64,000 nucleotides of DNA from Metellina segmentata (lineage: Eukaryota > Arthropoda > Arachnida > Araneae > Tetragnathidae), in NCBI GenBank assembly GCA_947359465.1, contig OX375872.1, forward strand, positions 11,912,137-11,976,136, in the 5' to 3' direction. The notes under the pieces are model-generated. The model worked only from the letters and a program-made list of their open reading frames with translations, made no database searches and was not told the DNA's origin. Every line of letters begins with the position of its first letter. Position 1 is the stretch's first letter. The translations under genes and the position numbers were made by a program. Shown here piece by piece: positions 33,427-45,094 of this stretch.

Positions 33427-33466
33427 TTAAACCTTACAAGTTCTTTGATTGATTGAAGTGAAATAA

Positions 33467-33704
33467 CCTTCCAAGTGGTTAAGACGAGATTCCTTGTCCA
33501 TCAAGATCTGAATAAAATTTTGTTAATTTCCGGATATATAGTCTTAAGTAATGCCTATTGAATTCCAATTGAAGATATTACCAGTTTTTGATGATGACGA
33601 GATTAAGATCAGGTCAGTTTTTCCAATTACTATAGATCTCGTCCATCAAGATCTGATCAGATTTTTAGTGACGTGACACCACGTCGAGACAACCATTATG
33701 ATGG
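33467..33704 (+). mobile_element. Palindrome MITE, copy 6
   Basis: A 238 bp unit starting CCTTCCAAGTGGTTAAGACG after ATAA and ending CGAGACAACCATTATGATGG before TTAA (33705-33708). Contains ATGACGAGATTAAGATC and TAGATCTCGTCCATCAAGAT blocks. Orientation matches the copy at 26308. Confidence 0.65.
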
Positions 33705-33739
33705 TTAAGTGCTTAAAGGGGCAGGTATTTTTCTCATTA

Positions 33740-34310
33740 CAATATTTTCTTAACAAAATGGCAGTCAATAGGTTTAAGCCATTCATATTTGATGGAAGCT
33801 TGAAGGTCAGTTTGAGTTACAGGAGGGTACTGCTGTTCTTTTCCTTATCAAACTGTCCGCCAATGGTTTAAGTCATTTATGTTTCATGGAAGCTCCAAGC
33901 TCAGAGAGAGAGAGAGCTAGGATGGGACTACTGTTTTTTTTCTCAGACCAATATTTCCTCAGCACAGTGCTTTTCAAAGTGTTATTTTATTTTGTTTCGT
34001 TTCTACATGCACCATTACAAAAGCATTACATATTTCGAAAGGTTAAGCCAATAATATTTGATAGAAGCTTGAAGCTCATTAAGACATCTAGAATTGTGCT
34101 GCTTTCTGTCTCTCTCTTCTTATCATAGCGTCTTTCAAAGAGTTATTTTAGTTTGTTTTATTTCTACGTGCACCTCAAAAGTAGTACATGCTTCAAAGTG
34201 TTAACGTAATTATGTCAAACATTGATGGAAGCTTGAATCTTATTAAGATATGTAGAATTTTGCTGCTGTTTTTCAAAGTAACCTTTTCTTAGCAAAGTGG
34301 TCTAATGATT
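33740..34310. repeat. Degenerate tandem array, unit about 130-170 bp
   Basis: The words TTTAAGCCATTCATATTTGA, TGGAAGCTTGAAGCTCA and CTGCTGTT(C/T)TT are repeated about four times with divergence. A short (AG)n run at 33900-33915 lies inside. Frames crossing it are not genes. Confidence 0.65.
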
Positions 34311-34734
34311 AATACGAAAACCTCTTCCATCCTCAAAGCATCTCAGTAAATTAATAAATACCACTAATAAAACTGATAAAATCAATAGCTACTGCATTAC
34401 ACCCGACTTACTTTCTTCTTCGGGTTATACGATGTGGTGTGCAGTAGCCGTAGCTTTCCCTGAGCAGTAAGTTTCCATTGAATAATTCAACCGTGAAGCG
34501 CAGTGGGCGGGGGATGACATAGCTTGACAATCACTGAATGCTCCAGAGTCACTCCCTACCCGTTTAGCCATTGTGGTGCGAAAGGTAGTGTGGGCCGTCG
34601 GCTAACATACAATAAATCAAATCACCGAATGCTGGAAGATGGAAGGACTCGGCAATCAGTTGTTTGGCTGCTATTGATGGAGAGTCGCTATCGAAGGGAA
34701 ATTGTTTGAATTGGGTCGCTATCCAAATACTGAG
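34311..34734. other. No gene supported
   Basis: Somewhat GC-richer unique sequence near 34490-34700. A 61-codon frame here shows no motif. Confidence 0.4.
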
Positions 34735-35520
34735 TACAGTTTCCTAGTCAAGTAATTGTCTGATACTTATTATCCCAGGCCGGATTTCGTTGACATATTG
34801 TTTTTATCACTTTGTAGACTAGGTCCGTATGAGAGGTATTTTGAACAAAGCAAAGTTTGAGTAAATATGGTCTGTGAAGATTTTACTTCTGACGACGGGA
34901 TCTTCACAGATGGTCTGTGAAGATTTTTAATTCTAAGGAAAGAATCCTAACAGAAGGTTTGTGAAGATCTTTCTTCTTAAGACGGAATCTTCAGACATTA
35001 GGATTTGGAGACGGACTTTGTTGATATATTATTTTTTATCACTTTGTAGACAAGATTTAAGTTCTGAAAAAGGAATCTTCACAGACGGACTGTGAAATTT
35101 TTATTTCAGACTGCAGTGTCTGACATGTAGAAAGTAATCGTCTGATATTTGTTATCCTGGGCCGGATTTATTAATATATTTTTCACTTCGTAGACGATAT
35201 CTTTATGAGAGGAATTTGCGGTGTATACAGTTTATGCGAACACGGTCTGTAAACATTTTACTTCTGAAGAGGGAATCATTACTGACGGTCTGTGAAGATT
35301 TTACTTCTGAAGAAACAATATTCCCAGATGGTTTATGAAGATTTTACATAAGACTATACAGTTTCCTAGCTGTTAGTATGTAATCGTCTGATAGTTATTA
35401 TCTTATTATATCTTGATAACATAGTATTTTTATCACTTCGTGTCCCTATAAGAGGGATTTTCGTAAGTAAAGTATACGTGAACACCATGATTTTACTTCT
35501 GCTGCCGAAATGTTTCGCTT
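34735..35520. repeat. Tandem array with CTTCACAGA hairpins
   Basis: Three higher-order units of about 260-300 bp start with TTTCCTAG and AATCGTCTGATA, followed by TTTTATCACTTTGTAGAC. Within each, ACGGTCTGTGAAGATTTTAC and GGAATCTTCACAGACGG alternate, so adjacent halves form near-perfect inverted repeats, for example at about 34900-34928. No coding content. Confidence 0.75.
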
Positions 35521-35662
35521 GATACAAATATTTTAAGATTTAGTCTATCTCTATTTTGTCAACGTATGAAGTTGGATCGAATTGCTTTTGACCAATTAAC
35601 TATCATATATCAACTTTTGATGTGGAATTTTTATTGGAAAAGGTTTGTTTGTAAATAGTTGA

Positions 35663-35935
35663 ATTTAACGTCTCACAAGAGCAATACAAAGGGGTTTTGG
35701 CAAAAGTCCGGGATCAATCCTGAAGGGAAAGAATCGAGGACAACACATCGTTATTTTGAACCACGGTCAAATAATGAGCATAGCACTTCAGCTAGCACCT
35801 TACTCTTCAAACTTCCACACCGTGCCAACATGAGGACATTCGAGGCCACATCATATTGAACGTACACCAGCCCCCGCGTGCATGACGGTTGGAGGTTGAA
35901 CCAAGTTTGGAACTCGCAATCGGAAATTGTAATTT
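35663..35935 (-). mobile_element. tRNA-derived SINE copy (reverse)
   Basis: On the minus strand: GGTTCAACCTCCAACCGTC (diverged B box), TGGCCTCGAATGTCCTCATG, TTGGCACGGTGTGGAAGTTT, GACCGTGGTTCAAAATAACG, TTGATCCCGGACTTTTGCC and the tail GAGACGTTAAATTC. This is the same order as the copies at 12258 and 45095. The A box region is not clear at the 5' end. Confidence 0.75.
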
Positions 35936-36239
35936 TAAAAAATTTTTAGAATAAAGTTTTAATTTTGTTCCGGGTATAATTAACATTTTTGTTGAAATAT
36001 TCCAAAGTAACCATTTTTCTTCGGCGATTACGTTTTACTACAAAACTACTTCACTTTGTTTAAATGTTGTCTCTTCGTTTTTACTTCGAAGAAGATGCCC
36101 GAAATAGATAGAAATTTCGTCTCCGGATTCTAAAAATATCTAGATATTCGTCGTTTGGTGCACTTTCGATATTTTTGTCCGATATTTTTTTCACTTAATT
36201 TTATTTATATAACCCATTTTTTGGTCCCTTTTGGCATAA
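35936..36239. other. No gene seen
   Basis: AT-rich, partly related to the downstream triplicated unit (GTATAATTAACATTTTTGT occurs here and at 36260). Confidence 0.4.
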
Positions 36240-37690
36240 TATTTTGATTCTGTTCTGTGTATAATTAACATTTTTGTCGAAGTATGTCCAATTCGTTATT
36301 AAACATATTATGTTTCATATAAAAGTGCACAACACTGATTATTTATGGCGATAATGAGTAATTTATTTTTACTGTCATTTTGAATTTATAAGCCTAAAAT
36401 AACTAAATGTTCATCGATCTCCAACTGTGAGCGATTTTCAAAATTTAGTGTTTTTCTACTGATCAAATGAGACAAAGCACAGTGAGGAACATTTTGAGTT
36501 GCATAAATAGGTTACGAAATAATGTCTCCAAAACTGATGCGAAGATTAGAGAGAAAAATAGTTTCCTCCATATTCCATTGTCTTTAAAAGAGAAAACCTT
36601 TCAATTTTCAATTATTAAATGCTTTCTCGATCAATTCTACAATGAATATACTGAGTAGCCCCCCCCCCCCCCCCCACCACCACCACAATCCTCCATTAAA
36701 ACTTAGTATAACTATTTCTTTTGTAGCTGTTTGTAATAAAATTTTACAGCAAATGGCAAAATAAATTCTTACAGGTACAGAATTTGATACAAAATAAACA
36801 CGTTAGTTTTCAGTTTCGAAAATACACAACACTAGACAATTTTTGACGAAAATGAACAATTTTTACTATCATTTTGAATTGGTAGGTATAAAATTGCTAA
36901 ACGGTCAACCATCTCCGATTGTAAGCGAATTTAAAGATTCTCTAAATCGGAACAGACACAAAGCACAGCGAAGAGAATTTAGAGTTGCGTAATTAGGTTG
37001 TGAAATAATGTCCCATGTACTCATACGGCGATTAGAGAAAAACTAGTTTCCTCCATATGTGATTGTCTTTAAAAAAGAAACCCTTTCAATTTTCCATTAA
37101 TTAAGGCCTTCTCGGTTCATTCTTCAATAAATGTATTCTGTAGCAAACCTACAATCAACCGTTGAATCTTAATATTATTGTTTCTTTTGCAGCTTCTTTT
37201 GATGAAATTCGCCAGTAAATGGCCAAACATGATGTAACGAATACATAAAAATTAAACAGAATTTGGAACGAAATAAACATGTTCAGTTAAAAATTCACTG
37301 CCATTTAAGGCGATAGTGCAAGACTTTTTATTACCACTTTAAATTTGCAAACATAACATTACAAAACGCTCATCCACCTCCGATAGTGAGCGAATATTCT
37401 GTAAATCAAAGTAGATACAAAGAGAGGAGCAACTGGGTTGTGAAATAATGTCTCCAATACTCATACAAAGATTAGAGAGAAAAATAGTTTCCTCCATATG
37501 CGATTGTCTTTAAAAAAGGAACCCTTTCTCAATTTGCCATTATTAAATGCTCTCTCGATTCATTCTTCAATAAATGCATTCAGTAGCCCACCTACAATCA
37601 TCCATTCAATCTTAGTATTACTGCTTCTTTTGTAGCTGCTTGTCGTAATGAAATTTGCCAGCAAATGGCTTTTGTGAATCGATGCTCATC
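36240..37690. repeat. Three-copy tandem repeat, unit about 450-500 bp
   Basis: Each unit contains TGTGAGCGA-like, AAAGCACAGTGAGGAACATT, AAATAATGTCTCCAA, GATTAGAGAGAAAAATAGTT, TTCCTCCATAT, ATTGTCTTTAAAA and CTTTTGTAGCTG words in the same order, at about 36420, 36900 and 37380. A poly-C run with CCA triplets at 36658-36688 marks the first unit only. The 63-codon frame at 36467 is inside the first unit and is not open in the others. Confidence 0.8.
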
Positions 37691-38110
37691 TTCAAAAGCG
37701 ATCTTTTCCCTGCGATTCCGTATTCCAGATCTTTGCATCATTACGTATCTTTTCGCGCTCCGTTTTCATTTTTTCCGCCTCAGTTGCGGCGGCCCGTTTT
37801 CTTTATCCAAAGTTCATTATTGCGAAGGTTGTGGATTTCTTAATGATTCCAGGCAACTTTTAAGGGCCTGCCAAGCGCGTTGTTTTATTTGTAATCCTTA
37901 TTACGCAGATAACGAGGAGCTAAGCAGACGGGAGAGGCTACCAGGAGGAGCGCTAATGTCCTCGTTTAGGCCTTTCTGCGCCATTTTTTTTATCCGGAAG
38001 AATCCCACCAGAATGCTCTCTCTCCAGGTTTCCTTTTTTGGGGTAAACACATTGTTCTTCGTTTCTATTAGCCTAATCAATTCTCTTTTTGCCATTAATA
38101 GTTAAATCAG
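37691..38110. other. GC-richer unique island
   Basis: Composition is clearly less AT-rich than the flanks and no repeat structure is visible. A 146-codon plus-strand frame (37665-38105) contains CEGCGFLN and ARCFICNPYY, which superficially resemble Cys pairs, but the peptide matches no family I know and starts within the preceding tandem repeat. It could be an exon or conserved non-coding DNA; I do not call a gene. Confidence 0.35.
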
Positions 38111-38244
38111 ACGACTGGATTAAGTATTTGAAAAAGTCCTAACTGAGTATTACTTACTCTTTCGTTCAAATGTAATAGAAGCATGAAGGTAATCCGGAGC
38201 TCTTGTTATTTATTGTGCTCCTGGTGAATGTGGATGTTTTGCTC

Positions 38245-38660
38245 CACGGAGATGGCTCTAGACCAGTTGCATCGTCTTGTTTTGCATCTTTCAGGGTCAT
38301 TTTTTAAAGCTTTGAGACATGATATTAGTTTGGCTCAGGTTTTTATATCTTTATAAATTGACGCAAAATATCATTTGGACTCCACCGAATGGATGTAGGC
38401 CAGTTTCGTGGTCTTACATGAATCAATTTTTCAAGCTTTGAAACCAAATAATAGTTTGGCTCAGGCTTTTGTCTCTTACTTTTTTCTAAATTTACTGGCA
38501 AAATATCATTTTGGTTCCACCAATTGGCAATAGGCCAGTTTCATGGTCTTATTTTTCATCTTCGAGGGTCATTTTTTCAAACTTTGATTGAAACTGCTAA
38601 ATATTAGTTTGGCTCAGGCTTTTATCTCTTACGCTTTCCATATTTACAGGCAAAACGTAA
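38245..38660. repeat. Three-copy tandem repeat, unit about 140-150 bp
   Basis: TAGGCCAGTTTCRTGGTCTT, CATTTTTCAAACTTTG-type, ATATTAGTTTGGCTCAGG and TTTATCTCTTA words recur in order at about 38255, 38395 and 38530. Confidence 0.8.
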
Positions 38661-38674
38661 TTTCATTATTGTAA

Positions 38675-38840
38675 CCCTCCAAGTCATTTCGATGAGATAT
38701 CTCGTCCATCGAAATCGTACCAATTTCGATATGTCACGATATTGCCACTCTGTTATGATGACGAAATCAAAATCTGGTTAGTTTTCTTCTATTAACTAGG
38801 AATCTTGCCCAGCATTATCTGGTAAGTAACCACCAGGGGG
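38675..38840 (+). mobile_element. Palindrome MITE, copy 7
   Basis: A 166 bp unit starting CCCTCCAAGTCATTTCGATG after GTAA and ending GTAACCACCAGGGGG before TTAA (38841-38844). It contains GATGAGATATCTCGTCCATC. The end lacks the second palindromic block, so this copy is internally shortened. Confidence 0.65.
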
Positions 38841-38844
38841 TTAA

Positions 38845-39706
38845 TTAATTTAAATAAAGCTACGGTCCACATTTTGATTAACCTCTAAAAGGACTCTAAA
38901 AAATCACAAAGACACTGCAGCTGATGATACAATTCGTCAAAACCTTGTCTGAAGATGGAAACTGATTTTTTTACCCAATTAGTAGGTTTCCTGTCTTATC
39001 CGACGCGGTATTGTAGGAGGGGATATTTGCGGGATTAAATATTAGATAACTAATGCATTGAATAAGATTAGAAAACTAATATCTGATTCAGAGTTCGAAG
39101 CCGTCATCGACATTAGAGAGCGTGACACTTGGATTTCCTCCAAGGAGGTAAGCTATAAATGTAGATCACGGCACAAGTTTACATGAAGATATTAAGGACA
39201 TAGAAAGGATGAACCAAGGAAACACGGATGTTAGTAAAGGTTATTTAGAGAAATTAAGTGGTATACAAAAGTCGGGCTAATAAACATTGTTTTGGATACG
39301 GAATAGATAACATAATTAATGCAAGGTATTAATCAGTATATTCTATTTCCTTCTTAGGTATGAAAAAGGCAATAAGGATATTGATAAAAATTATATCATT
39401 TTTATCAATATCCTTGGAGAAATGCTGCTAATAGAAATGCTTAATTGAATAATATTACATTTATTTACGAAAAAATACGTTGATTATGTAACTAGAAGAA
39501 TGTGAAAATGTGACGTGATAGAAATAGTTGAAAAATACTTTTTATTATGTTTATGTGCGTGTAAGTAAAAATATCTTAAAAGTTTTCAAACAACTTTTCT
39601 GTAGTTAAATTTTGTAGACGTTATCATTGAAATTCAAATTTGTATGACATTAACTTGTTTCGTTTAATTTTATTTTGTACATTCGTTGAAGCAATCAGTA
39701 AGTATA
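38845..39706. other. No gene supported
   Basis: AT-rich unique DNA. One inverted repeat around 39370-39415 (AAAAATTATATC and GATATTGATAAAAATTATAT / ATCAATATCCTT) forms a local hairpin. Confidence 0.4.
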
Positions 39707-39714
39707 TCTCTCTT

Positions 39715-40877
39715 CAGGGTTGGCAAGTTGGGCGGGCCCACCAACAAAAACCCACTGGGTTTTTGTTATGAAGTCGGTTTTTGTAAATAATCTGACATAT
39801 ATATATATATCCAAACCTGCCTGGTAGTTATATGTTCGTATTAGAGAGAGAGTGTACTGTACACAAAAAAAAATTAAATCATAATATCATTAAACTTGTA
39901 ACAAAAACTGTTGATAAAACCAACAAAATGTACATGAAAATATAATATACTAGTACAAAAGACTACAATTAACATGGAATACAACATTCCTTCAGAATAA
40001 CAACATTTTAGATTGAGCTTTTTACTCTAACAAAATGTAACATTTGACGGTTACAAAATAACTTCCATCAAAGATGCAATAGCTGCACCAAATTGCACTT
40101 AACAATGCGTTTAATTAAAATGTTTAAGAACATTAAAGGAATTAGCATTATAGTGTTTATTTTGTTTTTTATATGTACAGTTATTATCTGTAACATTAAA
40201 GAATTATTGCTTTTGCATTTAACTTTTTTTTTTCATTAAAAAAATCAAGAGTCCTTATGTAATGCTATATATTTATCCTTAGAATGGCTCCAAAATGGTT
40301 TTGCATAAAATTGCTTCAAAACAGTGTTTTTGAAGAAATCCCCCCCCCCCATCAACCAGTTTCCACTTGAACGGTAACTGTTTTTCCTGTGATTTACACA
40401 GAGGTATTTAGATAATTTTATAGGACATGATTTTTAAAATAAAGACGTTTACTTTGAAATTATAAAATGGGGTATGCTTCAGATTGAATAAAAAAAAAGT
40501 GGGTCTGCCCCCTCCCCTCAAGGACGTGGCCAAAGGGAGATCCGGACTCCTTCTTCAGCTAAATTGGACACATAGACTCTAATGTTAAAACATTTTACTT
40601 AATTAAAATTTCCTACTATGGACCCCCCACTTAACAAAATCCTGACTACATACTTGTCCCCCCCCCCACACCTGATCACATCACTGATTCCTACATCAAG
40701 CATAAAAAGATCAAGTTAGAATGATATTCTACTATTATTTATAAATACCCAGAAAACCCCACTAAAACCCAGAAATCTCCACAAAAACCCAGAAATCCCC
40801 ACAGAAACCCAGAAATCCCCACAAAAACCCACCTGGGCTGGGTTTTTCTAGAAAAACCCGGGTTTTTGCCAACCCTG
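39715..40877. mobile_element. hAT-like non-autonomous element with 8 bp duplication
   Basis: Inverted ends CAGGGTTGGCAA lie at 39715-39726 and, inverted, 40866-40877. The perfect 8 bp direct repeat TCTCTCTT flanks it at 39707-39714 and 40878-40885, the hallmark of hAT transposition. The 1163 bp interior is AT-rich, with no transposase. Near each end AAAAACCCAGAAATCCCCAC-like units and AAACCCACTGGGTTTT hairpins occur (about 39750-39775 and 40745-40865), likely subterminal binding repeats. A TA run lies near 39797. Confidence 0.85.
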
Positions 40878-40885
40878 TCTCTCTT

Positions 40886-41689
40886 CCCAGTAGGCGCGTT
40901 CTCCGCATAATGCTCTTTTGTAATCTGAGCATCTCACTTGTGTGCCATTTCGTCTGCAAGATCTTAACAGCTTGCCTTTTGACCTTTTCTGATGCTCTCT
41001 TTTATAATACATGTGTCGAAACCGTTGTGTTGACTGCGTTATTACTTCTCGGTGCTAGATATTGAGTATGAGAAACGGGAGAGATGGAAGGATAAAATTT
41101 TTAAGTATCTGCTTTCCTGTCACTTTACATAAAATTGAGATATTTACCACAAATGTATTTAAGATATTATAAAATGCATGCCAAAGACGAGTTATTTTTT
41201 TCGATGTGACATCATTCGGTTGTACCATTTTGATTTACAGTATCTACACAATACTTTGTCTAATTTACCTTTTGAACTCTATGACCACCTTTGTCCGCGA
41301 CCTCGCGACATGAAAGCGGCTGAAATCTAATTTTTACTTGCAATTCGAACTGCTACGTTTTATTATCTTCATTCGACGTAAAATAGTCTTGAGAATAGCC
41401 CCACTTTCACAATTTCCCGAATAATTTCATCCAATATTCGCAATCCTTTCAATATCTCTTAGTTAATATTTGAGTTATCGTCTCTATTCTCTATGAGAAA
41501 AGTAACTATTCAATGGGTCACGTCAGAAAGGTATCGGGCGTTCTAAATGTTTAGAAAAGGAATTTCTATTCAGGCAACGTTTTCTTAAAACACTGGGCTC
41601 ACTTTTAGGAGGGGCACAAAACGTTTGTAAATACGAGTAAGTACATTGAAGCAAATCTCGTGTATTGTGTAGAGCTAAACACACTTCAT
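40886..41689. other. No gene supported
   Basis: Unique AT-rich sequence, with a slightly GC-richer stretch at 41280-41340. No motif was recognised on either strand. Confidence 0.4.
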
Positions 41690-42220
41690 GGCTAGCAACC
41701 ACATCTTTATAAAGAATTCATGGATTCGTTAATTGTTCAGAACGATTCTATTGTTTTTTTCTATGGAATAGAAACATTCTTTGGAACGATTATATTGATA
41801 TCTTCCTATAAATGGATATTTTCGTTGAAAATCGTTAAAAACTACTGTCCCTTCCTATGAATAAATACTTTTTTTTTAAATGTTTAGATACTCTCTTTGA
41901 AATGATTGTATTTGCCCATTCTGAAAAGAAGCCCTTTAGAAAGATGCTACTGATCATTTCCTTAGAATAGAACGCCTTGGGATATATTCATTACTTCTTT
42001 CTTTAGAATACAATCCTCTGGAAAAATTATATTGACCATTTCCTTAAAACAGAAATGTTTGAAAATATTTTATTGCTCATTTCCTTGGAATATAATCAGT
42101 TCTCTCGAAAAACTCTATTGGTGTCACTTTCCGATAATAAAATCATTTTGAAATGTTTTATTGATCATGTTTTTGTAATAGAATCTTCTGTAAAAATTAT
42201 ATTGGTTAAAAAGATCGAAG
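41690..42220. repeat. TTCTATTCTAAGGAAA-type array (reverse)
   Basis: About ten units of 40-50 bp with TTTCCTTAGAATAGAA, TTGGAACGATTATATTGA and GATCATTTCCTTGGAATA words, i.e. the complement of the array at 42840-43470. Confidence 0.7.
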
Positions 42221-42839
42221 CCATGCAGGGAAGACAGGTTTCGAGGTGAAATTACGCGTGTGAACCCCACAGAGTGCTAAAGATCCTAGAATCAAGTTAG
42301 AAACGGGTATCTTAACTTGCAAATATTATCCAATGTCGTATTCAATGCGTAATTAAGAGAGGGAATCCAATATATTAATATATTGAGCTCTCCAAATACC
42401 AAATGCGGAGGAATCTGAATGATAATAGATCCACGTCCCACTGTTCCCTTCCACAGGAGGCTACTGAAGAATCTCAACTCATACATCTGAAAGTGCAGTC
42501 AATTGGTGTACTTGGTGTCGTGGTTTGGTTGCGTTTGTCCACCTCAGGTCATCCTTTACGGTACTGCAGCTTATATCTGGGAGAGTTACGGAAATGCGCT
42601 ACATAACATGATTGCGTATGAAAGTTTATAGCATTATGTCTATTTTTATCGAAGAGATTTAATGTATGAAGTATCGACCAAAATAAATATAATAATCCGT
42701 ATGTAAATATAATAAACCTTATCAGTTATAGAATGGGTCTTTTATTGCCGAAATTACCTCAAACCCTTTTTAATCACCCTGATGAATTTACACGTTCAAT
42801 TTCACCTTGAAACCTAGCAGTATTCCCTGCATCACATCT
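42221..42839. other. No gene supported
   Basis: Unique sequence between two oppositely oriented arrays of the same family. Short frames show no motif. Confidence 0.4.
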
Positions 42840-43470
42840 AACTAATTTTTCTAACTTTTTAATGGATTCTGTTCTAAGCAAATGAAGAAAAGAATCTCTC
42901 CAAAGGATTCTATTCTAAGAAAAAGAGAAATAAAATATATATTCAAAGTATTCTATTCAAAGGAAAGAAGTAGTTTAATCAATTTAAATGATTCTGTTAC
43001 ACACAGAATGTGCAAAATCATTCCAAAGAAGTTTATTCTAAGGAAATGAACAGTAGAATCTTTTCAAGCGATTTTTTTCTGAATGGGTCAAAAGAATCGT
43101 ATAAAACAATTATTCCAATGGATCCAGTGAAAAGAGAGAGAAGTAGATTCTTTCAAAAATGATTCTATTCTACAGAATGGGCTCAGAGAATGGTTCTAAA
43201 AAGGTTATATTCTAAGGAAAGGAGCAGTAGAATATTTCCAAATGATTATCCTCTACAGAATACCCAATAGAGTAGTTCAAAATGACTATATTCTAAGGAA
43301 AATATGAATAGAATTATTCTAATGAAAATATGAATAGAATTATTATAAGGAAAATATGAATAGAATTATTCTAATGAAAATATGAATCGAATTATTCTAA
43401 GGAAAATATGAATAGAATTATTCCAAAGAATTTTATTCCAACGAAAGGATCATGAGAATCTCTAAAGGTT
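42840..43470. repeat. TTCTATTCTAAGGAAA-type array
   Basis: About fourteen units carry TATTCTAAGGAAA, AGCAGTAGAATCTTT and AAAGGATTCTATT. A young local expansion of a 25-30 bp unit, AAAATATGAATAGAATTATT, repeats five times at about 43300-43430. Confidence 0.75.
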
Positions 43471-43679
43471 GAAAAATGAATGTTATCTTTCACCCAATCG
43501 GTGTGTTTCTTTTTTCAGGAACTGTCAGGTGCTCAGAGGGAACATTAACATGAACTAATAGGACTAAATATTCGTTTATGAGTAATTTATGTGCACGCGC
43601 ACCCATTCTAAAAATTAAATACAGAAGTCTACTCTGATTAACCATGGTGCAACCAACATCTGGACGTTACAAGACTAAT

Positions 43680-43919
43680 ATCGGGGCCGAGGTAGCCCGG
43701 TTGGATGAGTAACGGAAAGTAGGGGGTTCTACAAATGACCAAACCGGCTGGTGCTCGATAAATCTGCCGTGGCATCAAATGTCCCCACGTGGGAGTTTTG
43801 GGGAATCTGACCATGGTTCAAAATTTTCCACTGATTTTTCCTTTGTAGATAAAACTGGAACCTTCACAAATAGTCAGCTGTGTTCCTCCAGTGCCATGTT
43901 AATTAAAATACCTACCTAA
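43680..43919 (+). mobile_element. Near full-length tRNA-derived SINE with target duplication
   Basis: A perfect 13 bp direct repeat TTACAAGACTAAT flanks it at 43667-43679 and 43920-43932. The 5' end is tRNA-like: GGGGCCGAGGTAGCCCGGTT followed by GGATGAGT is an A box, and GGTTCTACAAATGACC is a decayed B box. Then follow AAATCTGCCGTGGCATCAAA, GACCATGGTTCAAAATT and the tail GCCATGTTAATTAAAATACC. Some of the central core is deleted. This copy defines both ends of the family. Confidence 0.85.
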
Positions 43920-43986
43920 TTACAAGACTAATTTAACTAGTAACCTTCTGTGACCAATGGAACTACATTATATTTTAGCTGATCAG

Positions 43987-44790
43987 TAGGGCAACTTTTT
44001 GCAACAAATGTAACTTTTTTCACACGTTCTAAGCTGCATGTTAAGTACTAAAACCAAAATTTCTCCTTCATGGTGTGTATTGCAAGTGAGTTATAACCGC
44101 AACATAAATGCAACTTTCTGCATAAATGCAACGTTTTGCATAAATGCACCCACTTGAAACTTTTAAAAATTTAGCTTAAAATGAATTAATATCAAATTAC
44201 TATTTCATTTTTTGCCCTCTGAATCAACCCTTCGATCACGTGCTTGATCTTGCGAACGCCGAAGTATTGCGGATCAAACAAGAAGTTCATGGAAAGAAGG
44301 TGCCCTTCCTAACAGACAAATGTGAAATGAATGGCAAGAAGTACTTTTAACACATTGGTTGGCACTCTTGATAACCCAGAGGAAATTTGCGTAAACGACT
44401 GCAGATTCTGGAGGTGAGTGTCGATCATCAATAGATCGCCTTGTAGATGACGTTTTAAAATCTCTGAATGTTGAGCGATAGGATTTTGCGCTTCTTTTCC
44501 ATCCGATACAGCACATTGTATGACTGCGGCTTATTCAGTTTTTCAATGTTAAAGAAATTACTGGCCAAAGATCAGCCATTCAACGTTTTTCTGTATTTAA
44601 TGATGTATTATAATACTGCTGTACATGACTAAAATTGTCAATATATTTTGAACTTTTTCATTTCTTACGAATAATTTATTTTAGATTTAAGTGTATCAAA
44701 AATAAATGCAACTTTATTTCCGTAAATGCAACTTTAGGGAATGATAAATGCAACTTTTCCCATTTTTACTGCAACAAAAAAGTTGCCTTA
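43987..44790 (+). mobile_element. hAT-like element, copy 2
   Basis: Ends TAGGGCAACTTTTT and, inverted, TAAGGCAACTTTTT, flanked by a perfect 8 bp direct repeat CTGATCAG at 43979-43986 and 44791-44798. The duplication is itself palindromic. The interior at 44235-44560 carries the same hAT-like coding remnant as 32327-33346, here on the plus strand (NAEVLRIKQEVHGKKVPFLT then EMNGKKYF). It also lacks the SINE that hit the first copy. Both copies are about 0.8-1.0 kb, too short for an autonomous hAT. Confidence 0.75.
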
Positions 44791-44798
44791 CTGATCAG

Positions 44799-45090
44799 AC
44801 AAAAAAATATATAACTTTGATAGTTTCAGAAAAAAAATAATGATGACGCCCTTTGTTGTTCTTATGGCATACAAACTACTAACATTCTGAAACATATTAA
44901 AATATATTAGATAAAAAGTAGGTATAATTTTGTTCGATTTAGAAAAAGGAACAGTAACTACCAATTCTTTGTTCTTCATAGTGCATAAATTGCTTAAAAA
45001 ATATATTTGAAGCAATTTATTTATACTTAGGAATAAAAATCATGCTCAAAGTTATTTATATTGTTAGGTATTTTGGTATTTTAATTATTA
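44799..45090. other. No gene seen
   Basis: AT-rich spacer. Confidence 0.4.
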
Positions 45091-45094
45091 TTAC

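Noticed and set aside
44274..44516. 80-codon minus frame
   Set aside because: Antisense shadow of the hAT-like coding remnant in the element at 43987-44790.
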